From: Microbacterium murale
GTDB taxonomy: Bacteria; Actinomycetota; Actinomycetes; Actinomycetales; Microbacteriaceae
Assembly: GCF_030815955.1 (NCBI RefSeq)
Contig: NZ_JAUSXK010000001.1
Location: 1,054,001 to 1,118,000 of the forward strand
Length of the DNA stretch: 64,000 nt
Reading direction: 5' to 3'
This document shows positions 8,369-16,465 of the stretch, in pieces. The notes below the pieces were generated by a model. That model saw nothing but the letters and a program-made list of their open reading frames with translations, was not told the DNA's origin and did not search any database. Within the stretch, counting starts at the first letter, position 1; each line of letters opens with the position of its first letter. The position numbers and the translations under genes were made by a program.

Positions 8369-9142
8369 GTGACCGACCAGGGGGGTAAGCGGCGCTCTTC
8401 GAGCACGCCGGAGACTGGCTTGCCCAGGGTGAAGAATGCTGCGGCTCCGACTGCCGCTGCTCCTGATGCTTCGCCGCGTGTGGCTCCTCTGGCGTCCGCA
8501 GCGCCACCCGCATCCGTGCCGCGGCGCAATCAATGGGCTCGTGCGGCCATCGACCGTGTGCCGGCGAGGTGGCTCGCGACCGGCGCGACCGGAGTCTTCC
8601 TCGCTGTCACCGCCGCGTTCGGTGGTCTTGCCTCCGTCCCGGAGCCTCCTCTCCCGGAGATCGGCCCCGGCGAGACGTTCACCGGCGCAGAATTGGAGAT
8701 GACGCCGATACGAGTCACGGTCGCCGAGGAGCTGGAATACTCCGGCCTCATCGCCGACGCGGGGGTGGACGAGCGCGTATTGACGCTCATCATGGATGTC
8801 ACGAACCTCAGCGACGTCCCTCGCCGGGCCGAAAGCGACGGTTCTGCCGTAGAAGTGCGCATCGAAGGCTTCCCAGATGTCGCGCCCGCGATCACCCGAC
8901 TCGAAGACGAGAACTTCGCTGACGCGTGGTTGCAGCCGAACGTCCGGACGCAGATCGCCCTGAGCTGGCTGGTCTCGACCGCTGATCTCGCTGATCTCAC
9001 CGAGGTTCGGGTTGTCCTGCACACTGCGACCGAGTTCGTCGGCAGCACGGTGATGCACGGGCGATACTGGGCCGCCGTCACCGTCGCCGGGTTCGCCGAT
9101 CTCCCTGTGGAAGAGATCCCACCCGCGGAGGAGGAATCATGA
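8369..9142 (+). CDS. Membrane-anchored extracytoplasmic protein, unknown function
   Basis: The 257-residue protein has a Pro/Ala/Ser-rich cytoplasmic tail (about 1-65), a single membrane segment around residues 70-88 and an exported domain of about 165 residues rich in beta-strand-like sequence. The domain shows no enzyme motif and looks like the DUF4352/immunoglobulin-like proteins that carry FxGxExxxxxIxVxV patterns (here ETFTGAELEMTPIRVTVAEE). The GTG start is supported by TAAGAT six bases upstream. Its stop codon overlaps the start of the next gene (ATGATGA), and the following two genes share the same anchor-plus-domain layout, so the three probably form one envelope complex. Confidence 0.75.
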   Translation: MTDQGGKRRSSSTPETGLPRVKNAAAPTAAAPDASPRVAPLASAAPPASVPRRNQWARAAIDRVPARWLATGATGVFLAVTAAFGGLASVPEPPLPEIGPGETFTGAELEMTPIRVTVAEELEYSGLIADAGVDERVLTLIMDVTNLSDVPRRAESDGSAVEVRIEGFPDVAPAITRLEDENFADAWLQPNVRTQIALSWLVSTADLADLTEVRVVLHTATEFVGSTVMHGRYWAAVTVAGFADLPVEEIPPAEEES

Positions 9143-9684
9143 TGAAGAAATGGCTGCCCTGGGTCGCGACCTTCGTCCTGCTTGTCGGCGCCTGGTTCGT
9201 CCAGCTCCTCACGCCCTCCGACGACGCGGCGTCCGAGCCCTTCATCGTCGCCACCGCGGTCGGCTCCGAGGCCGTCGGACGCGAGATCGTCGTCACGGTC
9301 CTCGACGTGCGCGCGGCGAGCACCGTCACGAGTTCGAGCGGATGGAGCGCCGAGGGAACCTGGCTGCTCGTCGATCTGAAGGCCGAAGCCGTCACGACCG
9401 ACAGTCTTCTCAAGGGCGCGACGCTGACGATCGGCGGTCGCGAATTCCGCGCGAGTGAGCGAATGGACTCGATCTTCTCGACCAGGCTCGTCCCCGGCAT
9501 CCCTCGCACAGGCACAATCGCGTTCGAACTCCCGGACGACGCGCTGACTGGCACCGGCGTCCTGCACCTCTCTCCCAGCGGCGACACCCGTCTCGATTCG
9601 GTTATCGAGCTGACGATCCCGTTCGACGAACTGACCATCAGCGCCGAGGAACCAGTGCATGACACGGAATGGGCGACGCCATGA
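9139..9684 (+). CDS. Membrane-anchored extracytoplasmic protein, second of three
   Basis: This 181-residue protein starts with MMKKWLPWV and a single N-terminal hydrophobic helix (about 5-25) without a lipobox cysteine, so it is anchored rather than released. The remainder, residues 35-180, is a soluble exported domain with alternating hydrophobic strands (EIVVTVLDVRA, TWLLVDLKAEA) similar in style to the domain of the preceding gene. It overlaps both neighbours by a few bases. No family is recognised with certainty; a DUF4352-like fold is a guess. Confidence 0.75.
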   Translation: MMKKWLPWVATFVLLVGAWFVQLLTPSDDAASEPFIVATAVGSEAVGREIVVTVLDVRAASTVTSSSGWSAEGTWLLVDLKAEAVTTDSLLKGATLTIGGREFRASERMDSIFSTRLVPGIPRTGTIAFELPDDALTGTGVLHLSPSGDTRLDSVIELTIPFDELTISAEEPVHDTEWATP

Positions 9685-10205
9685 CCGGCTGGTGGCGACG
9701 GAACACAGTGCCGCTGATCGCCTTGGCTGTGCTCGCGCCGGTCACGGCCGGAGTCATCGGATGGAACGAATGGCAGGAGTACTTCCTCTACCGCTCCGGC
9801 ACCCCGGTCGCACCCGAGACCGAAGACGGGACCGTCGAGCTCGCAGGTGCGACGTGGGGACCCATCCGCGGTCAGTACCTCGAGAACGTCGAAGGCCTGA
9901 CGCTGCCCGACGGCGCCGAAGTGGTCGTCGCCGTCATCCCCGTCGCTCCAGGCGAAGACCCGCCCTCCTGCCTCGCGCCGACGCTGATCGAGCAGAGCAG
10001 CGGACGCGAATGGAGTGAGGGGCGCTTCGACCTGGGGGTGTTGTCGAACCCCGACGAGCCGACCATCTGCGACAGCACCGCGACTGAGCCGTACGAGCTG
10101 CTCCTGCCCTACATAGTGCCGAAGGACGCGGAGGGCCCGTTCTGGGTGAATATCGCACCGGCGGCGGTCGCCCCGCAGATGGTTCAGTTCTCGATCGACC
10201 CCTGA
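9681..10205 (+). CDS. Membrane-anchored extracytoplasmic protein, third of three
   Basis: The ATG at 9681 overlaps the preceding stop codon (ATGA), so I prefer it to the in-frame ATG at 9669. The 174-residue protein has one N-terminal membrane segment (about 8-26) and an exported domain with two cysteines (PPSCLAPT and PTICDST) that could form a disulfide. The pattern is the same as in the two upstream genes, but the domain is not obviously homologous. Its last 22 bases overlap the convergent membrane-protein gene. Function unknown. Confidence 0.75.
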   Translation: MTGWWRRNTVPLIALAVLAPVTAGVIGWNEWQEYFLYRSGTPVAPETEDGTVELAGATWGPIRGQYLENVEGLTLPDGAEVVVAVIPVAPGEDPPSCLAPTLIEQSSGREWSEGRFDLGVLSNPDEPTICDSTATEPYELLLPYIVPKDAEGPFWVNIAPAAVAPQMVQFSIDP

Positions 10206-11590
10206 GTCGTCGGTGCGGGGCTCGGATCGACCACTTCGGCGGCCACGCGAGTCTTCTCGGCCACCTGTGCCTCTGCTGCCACCTGTGCCTCTGCTGCCAC
10301 CTGTGCCTCTGCTGCCACCTGTGTCTCCTCGGTCACCTGTGTCTCCTCGGCCACCTGCTTCCGCAGGGCGCCGAGCGTGGCGTCGTACGACGCGGCCACG
10401 AGAACGAACCGGATCGGTTCGAGGATCATCGGCACGAGCAGAAAGATCAGGCTGTCGGCGACCTGCCAGAACGATTCGAGGTCATTCGGGCCCAGCACAC
10501 GCGTGATCGCGAGGCTGAGCAGCGCGTCCGCGGCTATCACGACCGTGTACAGGAAGACGTACGTGGCGATCATCACTGGTCCGGCCCGCCACATCAACAC
10601 GATCGCCTTACCGAGCGGACGGAAGCGGCCGATGAACTGCTCGCCGAACTCACTCAGCCAGCGGGACACGGGCCCGGGGAGGCTTTCGACCCGCTGCCGG
10701 GTGCGCTTGAAGAAGCGGTGACGCAGCCGTACGTTCTCGGCTACGATCGCCTGCCCGTAGATCACGCCGGCGATGGCCAGCCACGCGAGCGGCTGAAGCA
10801 GGATGCCCCCGGCTTCGCCGAGCAACCATTCCACGCCGTCCCAGATCCACGCGACCGGCGTGAGCTGGGAGCCGACCCACTCACGGATATCGCCGATCCA
10901 CACCATGGCGGCGCGGCCGTCGACCCACGAGGTGACGGCCGCGATGCCATCGCTGATGAGGAAAAGGGAGAAGCAGACCCAGACCGCCTCCAGGTAGACG
11001 GCGACGAGTGAGAGAACCTTCGGCAGTCGCGCTCCGTACCGCTTCCACGCCCAACGCCCCGCGAAGGCCACCACGATGACGGAGACGCTCGCGACATTGA
11101 AGCCGAGCTGCAGGACGGCATCCGCGGGCAGCGCACTCGCCTCGGTGGCGGTTTCGCCTGATTCGATCTGCTCCGCGAGCTGCGTCCATGCCACGCCGGT
11201 TCGCACCTCTAGCGCCTGCGTGGCGTAGTCGGTGACGTCGTCTTGCAGGAAACCCCAGGCGGCGTAGATCGCGAAGAACGGCAGGATGCTGACGAGCAAC
11301 GTCGCGAGGAAGGTCTTCCGGCGCTCAGCCGCATTCTCAGACAGGGGCGCGATCGCCTGCAGGTTGTGCAGTCCGTCGCGTACGACGAGGAACATGGCCA
11401 CAAAGCTGATGAGCTTGAAGAGGATCGCCAACGGCAGCAGCACGAATCCCCATGTGGAGCTCCACGCGCCGACATAGCCTGCCAGCTGGATCGCGAGATA
11501 GTGCCCGAGCGTGCCAGCCGCGAACCACGCAAGCAGAGACGGCCAGTGCCGCAGCAGCACGCGTCCGGTCGTGGCGAGGATCGTCAGCAC
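10184..11590 (-). CDS. Large polytopic membrane protein with repetitive C-terminal tail
   Basis: The 468-residue protein has about seven to eight membrane segments (roughly 15-35, 45-70, 95-115, 165-183, 193-213, 250-285, 345-365 and 385-405) and long extracytoplasmic loops. The C-terminal tail, from about residue 418, consists of six-residue units of the form QVAAEA/QVAEET, predicted to be a charged helix or coiled coil. The GTG start at 11590 has TAACGT six bases upstream, a leaderless arrangement. No transporter or enzyme signature is visible. It converges on the three-gene envelope operon, overlapping it by 22 bp. Confidence 0.8.
   Translation of the reverse strand: MLTILATTGRVLLRHWPSLLAWFAAGTLGHYLAIQLAGYVGAWSSTWGFVLLPLAILFKLISFVAMFLVVRDGLHNLQAIAPLSENAAERRKTFLATLLVSILPFFAIYAAWGFLQDDVTDYATQALEVRTGVAWTQLAEQIESGETATEASALPADAVLQLGFNVASVSVIVVAFAGRWAWKRYGARLPKVLSLVAVYLEAVWVCFSLFLISDGIAAVTSWVDGRAAMVWIGDIREWVGSQLTPVAWIWDGVEWLLGEAGGILLQPLAWLAIAGVIYGQAIVAENVRLRHRFFKRTRQRVESLPGPVSRWLSEFGEQFIGRFRPLGKAIVLMWRAGPVMIATYVFLYTVVIAADALLSLAITRVLGPNDLESFWQVADSLIFLLVPMILEPIRFVLVAASYDATLGALRKQVAEETQVTEETQVAAEAQVAAEAQVAAEAQVAEKTRVAAEVVDPSPAPTTQGSIEN
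10243..10356 (-). repeat. 18-bp in-frame tandem repeat (VNTR candidate)
   Basis: Three identical copies of CCACCTGTGCCTCTGCTG (plus strand, 10261-10314) are flanked by diverged copies at 10243-10260 and 10315-10350 and a partial unit. The unit is a multiple of three, so copy-number change would lengthen or shorten the helical tail of the host membrane protein without a frameshift. Confidence 0.9.
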
Positions 11591-11609
11591 GCCCCTACGT
11601 TAGCGCGCC

Positions 11610-12197
11610 TCACATCCAAATGCTCGGGGCATCCGCGCGGGTGGCAGGCAGAGCGGATGCCATCGCCCACTCATGCACCCACGGCTCGACATCCGGCAGA
11701 CCCTCCGGCCGGCCGACGGCCGCGAACAGCTCCTGGTGCGACAGCGTGCCGCCACTGCGTTTGAGCATGCGTGCGCGGACGATGACTCTCGCGTAGATCT
11801 CGCCGTCGACCACGGCGCGGTGTTCGAGATAGATGGCCTTGTCATCGTGACCGAGCAGGCGCGACTCGATGTCGAAACGCTGCCAGAGCTGCAGCGACTT
11901 GCGGAATGTCACCGTCTCAGCAGAGACGACCGCGTACCAGCCGTTGCGCTTCATCGCGTCGCTCATACCGGTGCGCACCAGCAGATCCCAGCGCCCGAGG
12001 TCGAACAGCGACAGATAACGTCCGTTGTTCATGTGGCGCAGCACATCGATATCGGTGGGGAGAGTCGTCACTCTGATCCTTCCGACTTCGCCGGAAGCGA
12101 GCTGCCCTTCCCGGCGCAGTCGCCGGCGCGCACGCCACATCACGAGAAGAGTCCGCCAGATCACGTTCACGAGGATCGATAGTAGCCAGCGGTGCAT
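11610..12197 (-). CDS. Hotdog-fold acyl-CoA thioesterase family protein
   Basis: The 195-residue protein has an amphipathic N-terminal segment and then a 4HBT-like domain with the hallmark DIDVLRHMNNGRYLSLFDLGR (about residues 49-69), in which the Asp and HMNN stretch line the thioester site. Such proteins hydrolyse acyl-CoA or aromatic-CoA thioesters; the substrate cannot be read here. The N-terminal 25 residues are hydrophobic and could tether it to the membrane. The gene ends 19 bp before the start of the large membrane protein and is probably independent of it. Confidence 0.85.
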   Translation of the reverse strand: MHRWLLSILVNVIWRTLLVMWRARRRLRREGQLASGEVGRIRVTTLPTDIDVLRHMNNGRYLSLFDLGRWDLLVRTGMSDAMKRNGWYAVVSAETVTFRKSLQLWQRFDIESRLLGHDDKAIYLEHRAVVDGEIYARVIVRARMLKRSGGTLSHQELFAAVGRPEGLPDVEPWVHEWAMASALPATRADAPSIWM

Positions 12198-12266
12198 GAT
12201 CTCTGAAGTCCTTTGTGGGATTCAAACAGGAGTGCCGCTCGATTTCATCTTCGCCCGAGGCGCGCG

Positions 12267-12278
12267 TAGAGTCGCGGC
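12267..12278 (+). promoter_or_regulatory. -10 element of a leaderless GNAT gene
   Basis: TAGAGT at 12267-12272 is followed by six bases and the ATG at 12279; no ribosome site is present. Confidence 0.6.
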
Positions 12279-12785
12279 ATGAGCGCCGTAGCCCAGCCTG
12301 AAGTCATCATCCGTCCGGTCCGCGATGTGGATGCGGAAGCACTGGGTCGCGTGCACGCACAGTGCTGGCACGAGACCTACGACCACCTGGTCAGCAAGGC
12401 TGCGCTGGAGCGCGTGTCCCCCCGCCGCATGGCCGAGCTCTGGACGCACTGGGCAGCGCAGGGCGACGACTTCAGCATGAGCGCAGCGCTCGTCGACGGT
12501 GAGATCGTCGGCTTCGTCGGCTCCGGACCTGCGCGCGACAAGGATGCGCCGGCGTTCCGCGAGCTGTACTTCATCTACCTGCTCGACCAGTGGCACTCCA
12601 CCGGCCTCGGCCAGAAGCTCTTCGACGCGGCTGTGAAGAAAGACGAGCCGCTGTACCTCTGGGTGGCGGAGGACAACCCCCGGGCCCACCGCTTCTACGT
12701 GCGCAACGGTTTCACGCTCGACGGCGCGAGCCACACCGAGCCCTTCCTCGGCGAGACGCTCACCGAAGTCCGCTTCGTTCGCTGA
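12279..12785 (+). CDS. GNAT-family N-acetyltransferase
   Basis: The 168-residue protein has the full GNAT layout: an N-terminal RPVRDVDAEALGRVH strand-helix, the central strand FRELYFIYLLDQWHSTGLGQ with an acetyl-CoA pyrophosphate loop (STGLGQKL, about residues 108-115, lacking the usual R/Q at its first position) and the C-terminal RFYVRNGFTLDG motif typical of the fold. It would transfer an acetyl group to an unknown amine. The gene is alone on its strand, with a leaderless start and a hairpin directly after the stop codon. Confidence 0.9.
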   Translation: MSAVAQPEVIIRPVRDVDAEALGRVHAQCWHETYDHLVSKAALERVSPRRMAELWTHWAAQGDDFSMSAALVDGEIVGFVGSGPARDKDAPAFRELYFIYLLDQWHSTGLGQKLFDAAVKKDEPLYLWVAEDNPRAHRFYVRNGFTLDGASHTEPFLGETLTEVRFVR

Positions 12786-12804
12786 GTTCCGCCGGATAAC
12801 TCCG

Positions 12805-12843
12805 GAGAAACGGCCGCCCCAGCACATCGGGCGGCCGTTTCTC
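12805..12843. terminator. Bidirectional hairpin terminator
   Basis: Arms of 15 bp (12805-12819 and 12829-12843, GAGAAACGGCCGCCC and complement) enclose a 9-base loop. It lies between the convergent GNAT and cytochrome b genes and can serve both. Confidence 0.85.
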
Positions 12844-12890
12844 GCGGTCTGCGCGGATTCCGCCGGAGTTGTGCGGACGAAACTACCGGA

Positions 12891-14579
12891 TCAGCGGGCC
12901 GACACGTTCCCGAACAGCTTCGCGATCGGGGCCAGCACCATCGGACGTGCGGCGATCCACGCGGCTGCGATCACGACGAGTGATGCCACCAGGAACCAGA
13001 AGCCGGTCCAGTTGTCCGCGTAGGCGTTCGGGTCGGTCGAGCCCTGAACCGCATACATGTGGTTGAGGTTCCGCAGAGCACCCGTCGCGAACACGAGGAA
13101 CACATGGATCGCGATGAACACCACGAAGTACAGCATCACCGGGAAGTGCACGGCGCGCGCCCACTCGACCGGATACGCCTTGTTGAGCCTGGTCGCATTC
13201 TTCGGCCAGATGCCGCTCATGCGCACACCGGTGACGGCGGCGAGAGGGGCGGCGATGAAGATCGTCGCGCCGTAGGCGAGCTGCTGCAGGGAGTTGTAGT
13301 TCACCCACCCGTTCTCGGTCGGCCAGTCCAGCGACACGTACTGCAGCGCAGCTGACAGCGCGTTCGGGAAGACCTCCCAGCTGGTGGGGATCACCCGCAT
13401 CCACTGACCGGTCACGAACAGCAGCACGACGAACACGATGCCGTTCACCAGCCACAGGATGTCGAGCGACTGATGGAACCAAAGTGTCAGGCTGATCTTG
13501 CTCTTCGCGTTGCCGCGCGCGGTCCAGAACGCGGTCGGGCGTTTGTCGTGGCGCACGCTGAGGCCCGAACGGATGATCAGCACCATCAGGAACACGTTGA
13601 AGAAGTGCTGCCAGCCCAGCCACCCCGGGAAGCCCACCGGCGCCCCCTCGGGCAAGTGGTACTCACCGGGGTAGGTCTGCAGGAAGTCCTGCATACCCGA
13701 CAGACTCAGCAGCCAGCGCACGAACAGCACAGCCATCGCCGCCGCACCGAGCAGACCGGCACCGCCCACGATCACGACGCCTGCCCACTGCCCCTTGGTG
13801 AAGGGACCCATGCGCGCCGGCTCCGTGGCGGCTGCGGGGCGAGTGAACGCGTTCTTGCCGGGGAACACGGTGCGCTGGAACGGCAACGGAGTGCTGACAT
13901 CGACCGTCTCGACGGCGGTGGATGCCGGGATATCGGATGCCTCGATGAGATCGGCCGGTGCTTCGACATCTTCCTCGACTGCGACCGTCACGGCGGCGGG
14001 CGCAGCCATGCCGGCATGAGGCCAGGGATCGCCGCCGGCCGTGCGAGGCAGGCCACGGCGGAGGGCTTCGCCGATACCGGATGCAGGCGCGGGAGCCGAG
14101 GTTTCGACTCGCTCCGTCCGCGGGACTCTCTTCCTCTCGGTCGCTTCGCCCTCTCCCGGGGCGACCCGAGTCGGAGCGGAGGCTGCGGTGGGAGCTGAGG
14201 CCGCAGGGGCAGCGGCTGTCGCAGGCGCGACGGCGACAGCCTGGGCGGCACCAGCGGGAGGCCACGGCTCCCCGCCCGGTGTTCGCGGAAGACCACGGCG
14301 CATGCCCTGCGGGTCGTTGAGCGAAGGCGGCGCAGCCGCCGCAGACGAAACGGGGTGAGCGACCGCCAGGGAGTCGAAGCCCTCCCCAGCAGCAGGGGCA
14401 GATGCTTCGGCGACCGGAGCGGTTTCTTCGACTCGCTCCGCTCGCTCATCGGCCCCTGATGGGGCAGCGGCCGCCGCGACTTTCACCGCGGCATCCGCCA
14501 CCTCGACGTCACCGGCCGGAGGCCACGGCTCTCCACCGATGACCCTTGGCAGTCCCTGTCGCAGTTTCTGCGCAGCCAT
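12891..14579 (-). CDS. Cytochrome b561-like membrane protein with triple GLPR motif, etf-linked
   Basis: The 562-residue protein has a disordered Ala/Pro-rich N-terminal half (1-260) and a C-terminal six-helix domain (helices near 266-290, 320-338, 368-392, 433-452, 478-500, 527-546). The histidines H325 (GWQHFF), H369 (WFHQS), H478 (RAVHFP) and H492 (AIHVF) fit bis-histidine heme b ligation, as in the formate dehydrogenase gamma / Ni,Fe-hydrogenase b-type family. The motif LRxGLPRxxGG(E/D)PWPxAG occurs three times, at 6-23, 93-110 and 173-190. The gene follows etfA by 6 nt, so it is the third gene of the ETF operon. I infer that it takes electrons from ETF to the menaquinone pool. Confidence 0.85.
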   Translation of the reverse strand: MAAQKLRQGLPRVIGGEPWPPAGDVEVADAAVKVAAAAAPSGADERAERVEETAPVAEASAPAAGEGFDSLAVAHPVSSAAAAPPSLNDPQGMRRGLPRTPGGEPWPPAGAAQAVAVAPATAAAPAASAPTAASAPTRVAPGEGEATERKRVPRTERVETSAPAPASGIGEALRRGLPRTAGGDPWPHAGMAAPAAVTVAVEEDVEAPADLIEASDIPASTAVETVDVSTPLPFQRTVFPGKNAFTRPAAATEPARMGPFTKGQWAGVVIVGGAGLLGAAAMAVLFVRWLLSLSGMQDFLQTYPGEYHLPEGAPVGFPGWLGWQHFFNVFLMVLIIRSGLSVRHDKRPTAFWTARGNAKSKISLTLWFHQSLDILWLVNGIVFVVLLFVTGQWMRVIPTSWEVFPNALSAALQYVSLDWPTENGWVNYNSLQQLAYGATIFIAAPLAAVTGVRMSGIWPKNATRLNKAYPVEWARAVHFPVMLYFVVFIAIHVFLVFATGALRNLNHMYAVQGSTDPNAYADNWTGFWFLVASLVVIAAAWIAARPMVLAPIAKLFGNVSAR

Positions 14580-14585
14580 CCGTCG

Positions 14586-15560
14586 CTACTTCTTCCGCGC
14601 TTCGAGCGCCTCGACCACCTGCGGCACGATCTTGAACAGGTCACCGACGATGCCGAAGTCGGCGACGTCGAAGATCGGCGCCTCGCCGTCCTTGTTGATC
14701 GCGACTATCGTCTTGGCTGTCTGCATACCGGCGCGATGCTGAATGGCACCGGAGATGCCGACCGCGACATACAGCTGCGGCGACACCGAGACACCGGTCT
14801 GCCCGACCTGGTGCGCGTACGGGATGTAGCCAGCGTCCACCGCCGCGCGCGACGCGCCGATCGCGGCGCCCAGCGCATCGGCGAGCTGCTCGACGAGCAC
14901 GAACTGCTCCTTCGAGCCGAGACCTCGGCCGCCAGAGACGACCTTCGACGCACCCCGCAGCTCGGGTCGAGACGACTCCGCCTCGACCATCTCAGTCGCA
15001 CCCGCCTTCGCGGCGGCCGCGCCGGATGCCGTCACTTCCAACGGCTCGACAACCGGTGATGCGACGGCTTCGGCGCGAGCGTCCACTGCACCCTGGCGCA
15101 CAGTGATGATCGACGCTCCGTAGGTCGGCGCGGAATCGACGAGGAACGCTCCGCCGTACACGGAGTGGTGCGCGACGATGCCCTCGTCGTCACGGGAGAC
15201 GCCGACAGCATCCACCGAAAGGGCGAGCTTCTCTCGCACCGCGAGACGACCGGCGACATCACGACCGGCGATCGAGTTCGAGATCAGCACGGCGTCAGGC
15301 TGCACGCGCTGGTACGCCGCCTGCAGTGCGTCCACCAGTGGCACGGTGAGAGAGTCGACATCGACGCCAGAGGTCAGAACGACCGACGCGCCGGCGGCAG
15401 CAGCAGCATCCACGGCTTTCGGTGATCCGCCGGGCACCAGGGCAACCGGAGATCCGATCGTCGATGCGGCACCGATGAGCGCAGCAGTCGAACTGGCGGC
15501 GTCACCGGCGGGTGTCACATCCACGAGGACGAGGATCGAGTTGTCGGGGTAGCTCATCAT
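14586..15560 (-). CDS. etfA: Electron transfer flavoprotein alpha subunit
   Basis: The 324-residue protein carries the FAD-binding C-terminal domain with the family signature VDAGYIPYAHQVGQTGVSVS, followed by LYVAVGISGAIQHRAGM and AINKD (about residues 240-295). It forms a heterodimer with EtfB and accepts electrons from acyl-CoA dehydrogenases, such as the one encoded at 19688-20839. Three start codons occur in a row; I chose the ATG at 15560, which shares a base with the etfB stop codon (TGATG). Length is normal for bacterial EtfA. Confidence 0.93.
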   Translation of the reverse strand: MMSYPDNSILVLVDVTPAGDAASSTAALIGAASTIGSPVALVPGGSPKAVDAAAAAGASVVLTSGVDVDSLTVPLVDALQAAYQRVQPDAVLISNSIAGRDVAGRLAVREKLALSVDAVGVSRDDEGIVAHHSVYGGAFLVDSAPTYGASIITVRQGAVDARAEAVASPVVEPLEVTASGAAAAKAGATEMVEAESSRPELRGASKVVSGGRGLGSKEQFVLVEQLADALGAAIGASRAAVDAGYIPYAHQVGQTGVSVSPQLYVAVGISGAIQHRAGMQTAKTIVAINKDGEAPIFDVADFGIVGDLFKIVPQVVEALEARKK

Positions 15561-16336
15561 CACACCAACCTGTTCTGCACGAGGTATTCGACCAGCTTCG
15601 TGCCGGCGTCGCCCTCATCGGTGATCTTCACGCCTGCCGCACGCGGGGGCTTCTCGGAGACCGAGGTCATGATCGTCCGCGGTGCTGCCGCAGGATCGGC
15701 CGAGATGCCGAGGTCGTCGAGGGAGAGCACTTCGAGCGGCTTCTTCTTCGCCGCCATGATGCCCTTGAAGTTCGGGAAGCGCGCATCGGGCAATGCTTCG
15801 GTGATCGAGATCACCGCCGGGAAGGGTGCCGAGACCGCCTGCGAGCCGTCGTCGGCGGCGCGAGTGCCGGCGACGCCTTCTGCGGTGATCTCTACGGCGT
15901 TGAGGGCGGTCGCCTGCGCGTAGCCGAGATGCTCGGCGAGCATCGCGGGGATGACGCCGCCGGAGCCGTCGGTGGAGAGGTTTCCAGTGATGACGAGGTC
16001 CGGCTCTGCACGGCGGATGGCGGCGGCGAGAACTTCGGCGGTCAATCCCAGATCAGCACCGACGAGCTGCTCGTCGACGATGTGCACAGCGGATGCCGCT
16101 CCGATCGCGAGCGCACGGCGAATGGACGCTGTCGAAGACTCGGGAGCCATCGCCAGAGCGACGACCTCGGTGCCATCGTTCTTGTCGGCGAACGAAAGGG
16201 CGACTTCGAGCGCCCGCTCGGTGATCTCATCGAGAACCACGTCACCGGCCGCACGATCAGCCAATCCTGTCTCCAGATTCAGCTTGCGATCGCCATAGGT
16301 GTCCGGTACCTCTTTGACCAAGACGAAGATCTTCAT
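15560..16336 (-). CDS. etfB: Electron transfer flavoprotein beta subunit
   Basis: The 258-residue protein opens with MKIFVLVKEVPDTYGDRKLN and has the EtfB adenine-nucleotide fold with the ITGNLSTDGSGGVIPAMLAE region (about 115-134) and the family signature around KGIMAAKKKPLEV (192-204). It is the first gene of the etfB-etfA-cytochrome b operon. The ribosome site is GAGGAG. A -10-like TAGACT lies about 30 bases upstream. The gene is divergent from a MarR regulator, which is the likely controller. Confidence 0.93.
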   Translation of the reverse strand: MKIFVLVKEVPDTYGDRKLNLETGLADRAAGDVVLDEITERALEVALSFADKNDGTEVVALAMAPESSTASIRRALAIGAASAVHIVDEQLVGADLGLTAEVLAAAIRRAEPDLVITGNLSTDGSGGVIPAMLAEHLGYAQATALNAVEITAEGVAGTRAADDGSQAVSAPFPAVISITEALPDARFPNFKGIMAAKKKPLEVLSLDDLGISADPAAAPRTIMTSVSEKPPRAAGVKITDEGDAGTKLVEYLVQNRLV

Positions 16337-16410
16337 CGACTACTCCTCACGACACGGCCGAGTCTAGTCGGCGAGACAGCTCGGAATCGAGTTTCAGTTG
16401 TCATGATACT

Positions 16411-16459
16411 CAGAATCAGGTTCGACTTCGCCGTCCATACCTGATTCTGCCGATACGGT
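16411..16459. promoter_or_regulatory. Inverted repeat operator and marR -10 in the etf/marR divergent region
   Basis: CAGAATCAGG at 16411-16420 is exactly inverted at 16440-16449 (CCTGATTCTG), with a 19-bp spacer. A -10-like TACGGT (16454-16459) follows, and the marR GTG comes six bases later. The repeat sits upstream of both transcripts and fits a MarR site. Confidence 0.65.
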
Positions 16460-16465
16460 TGAGCT

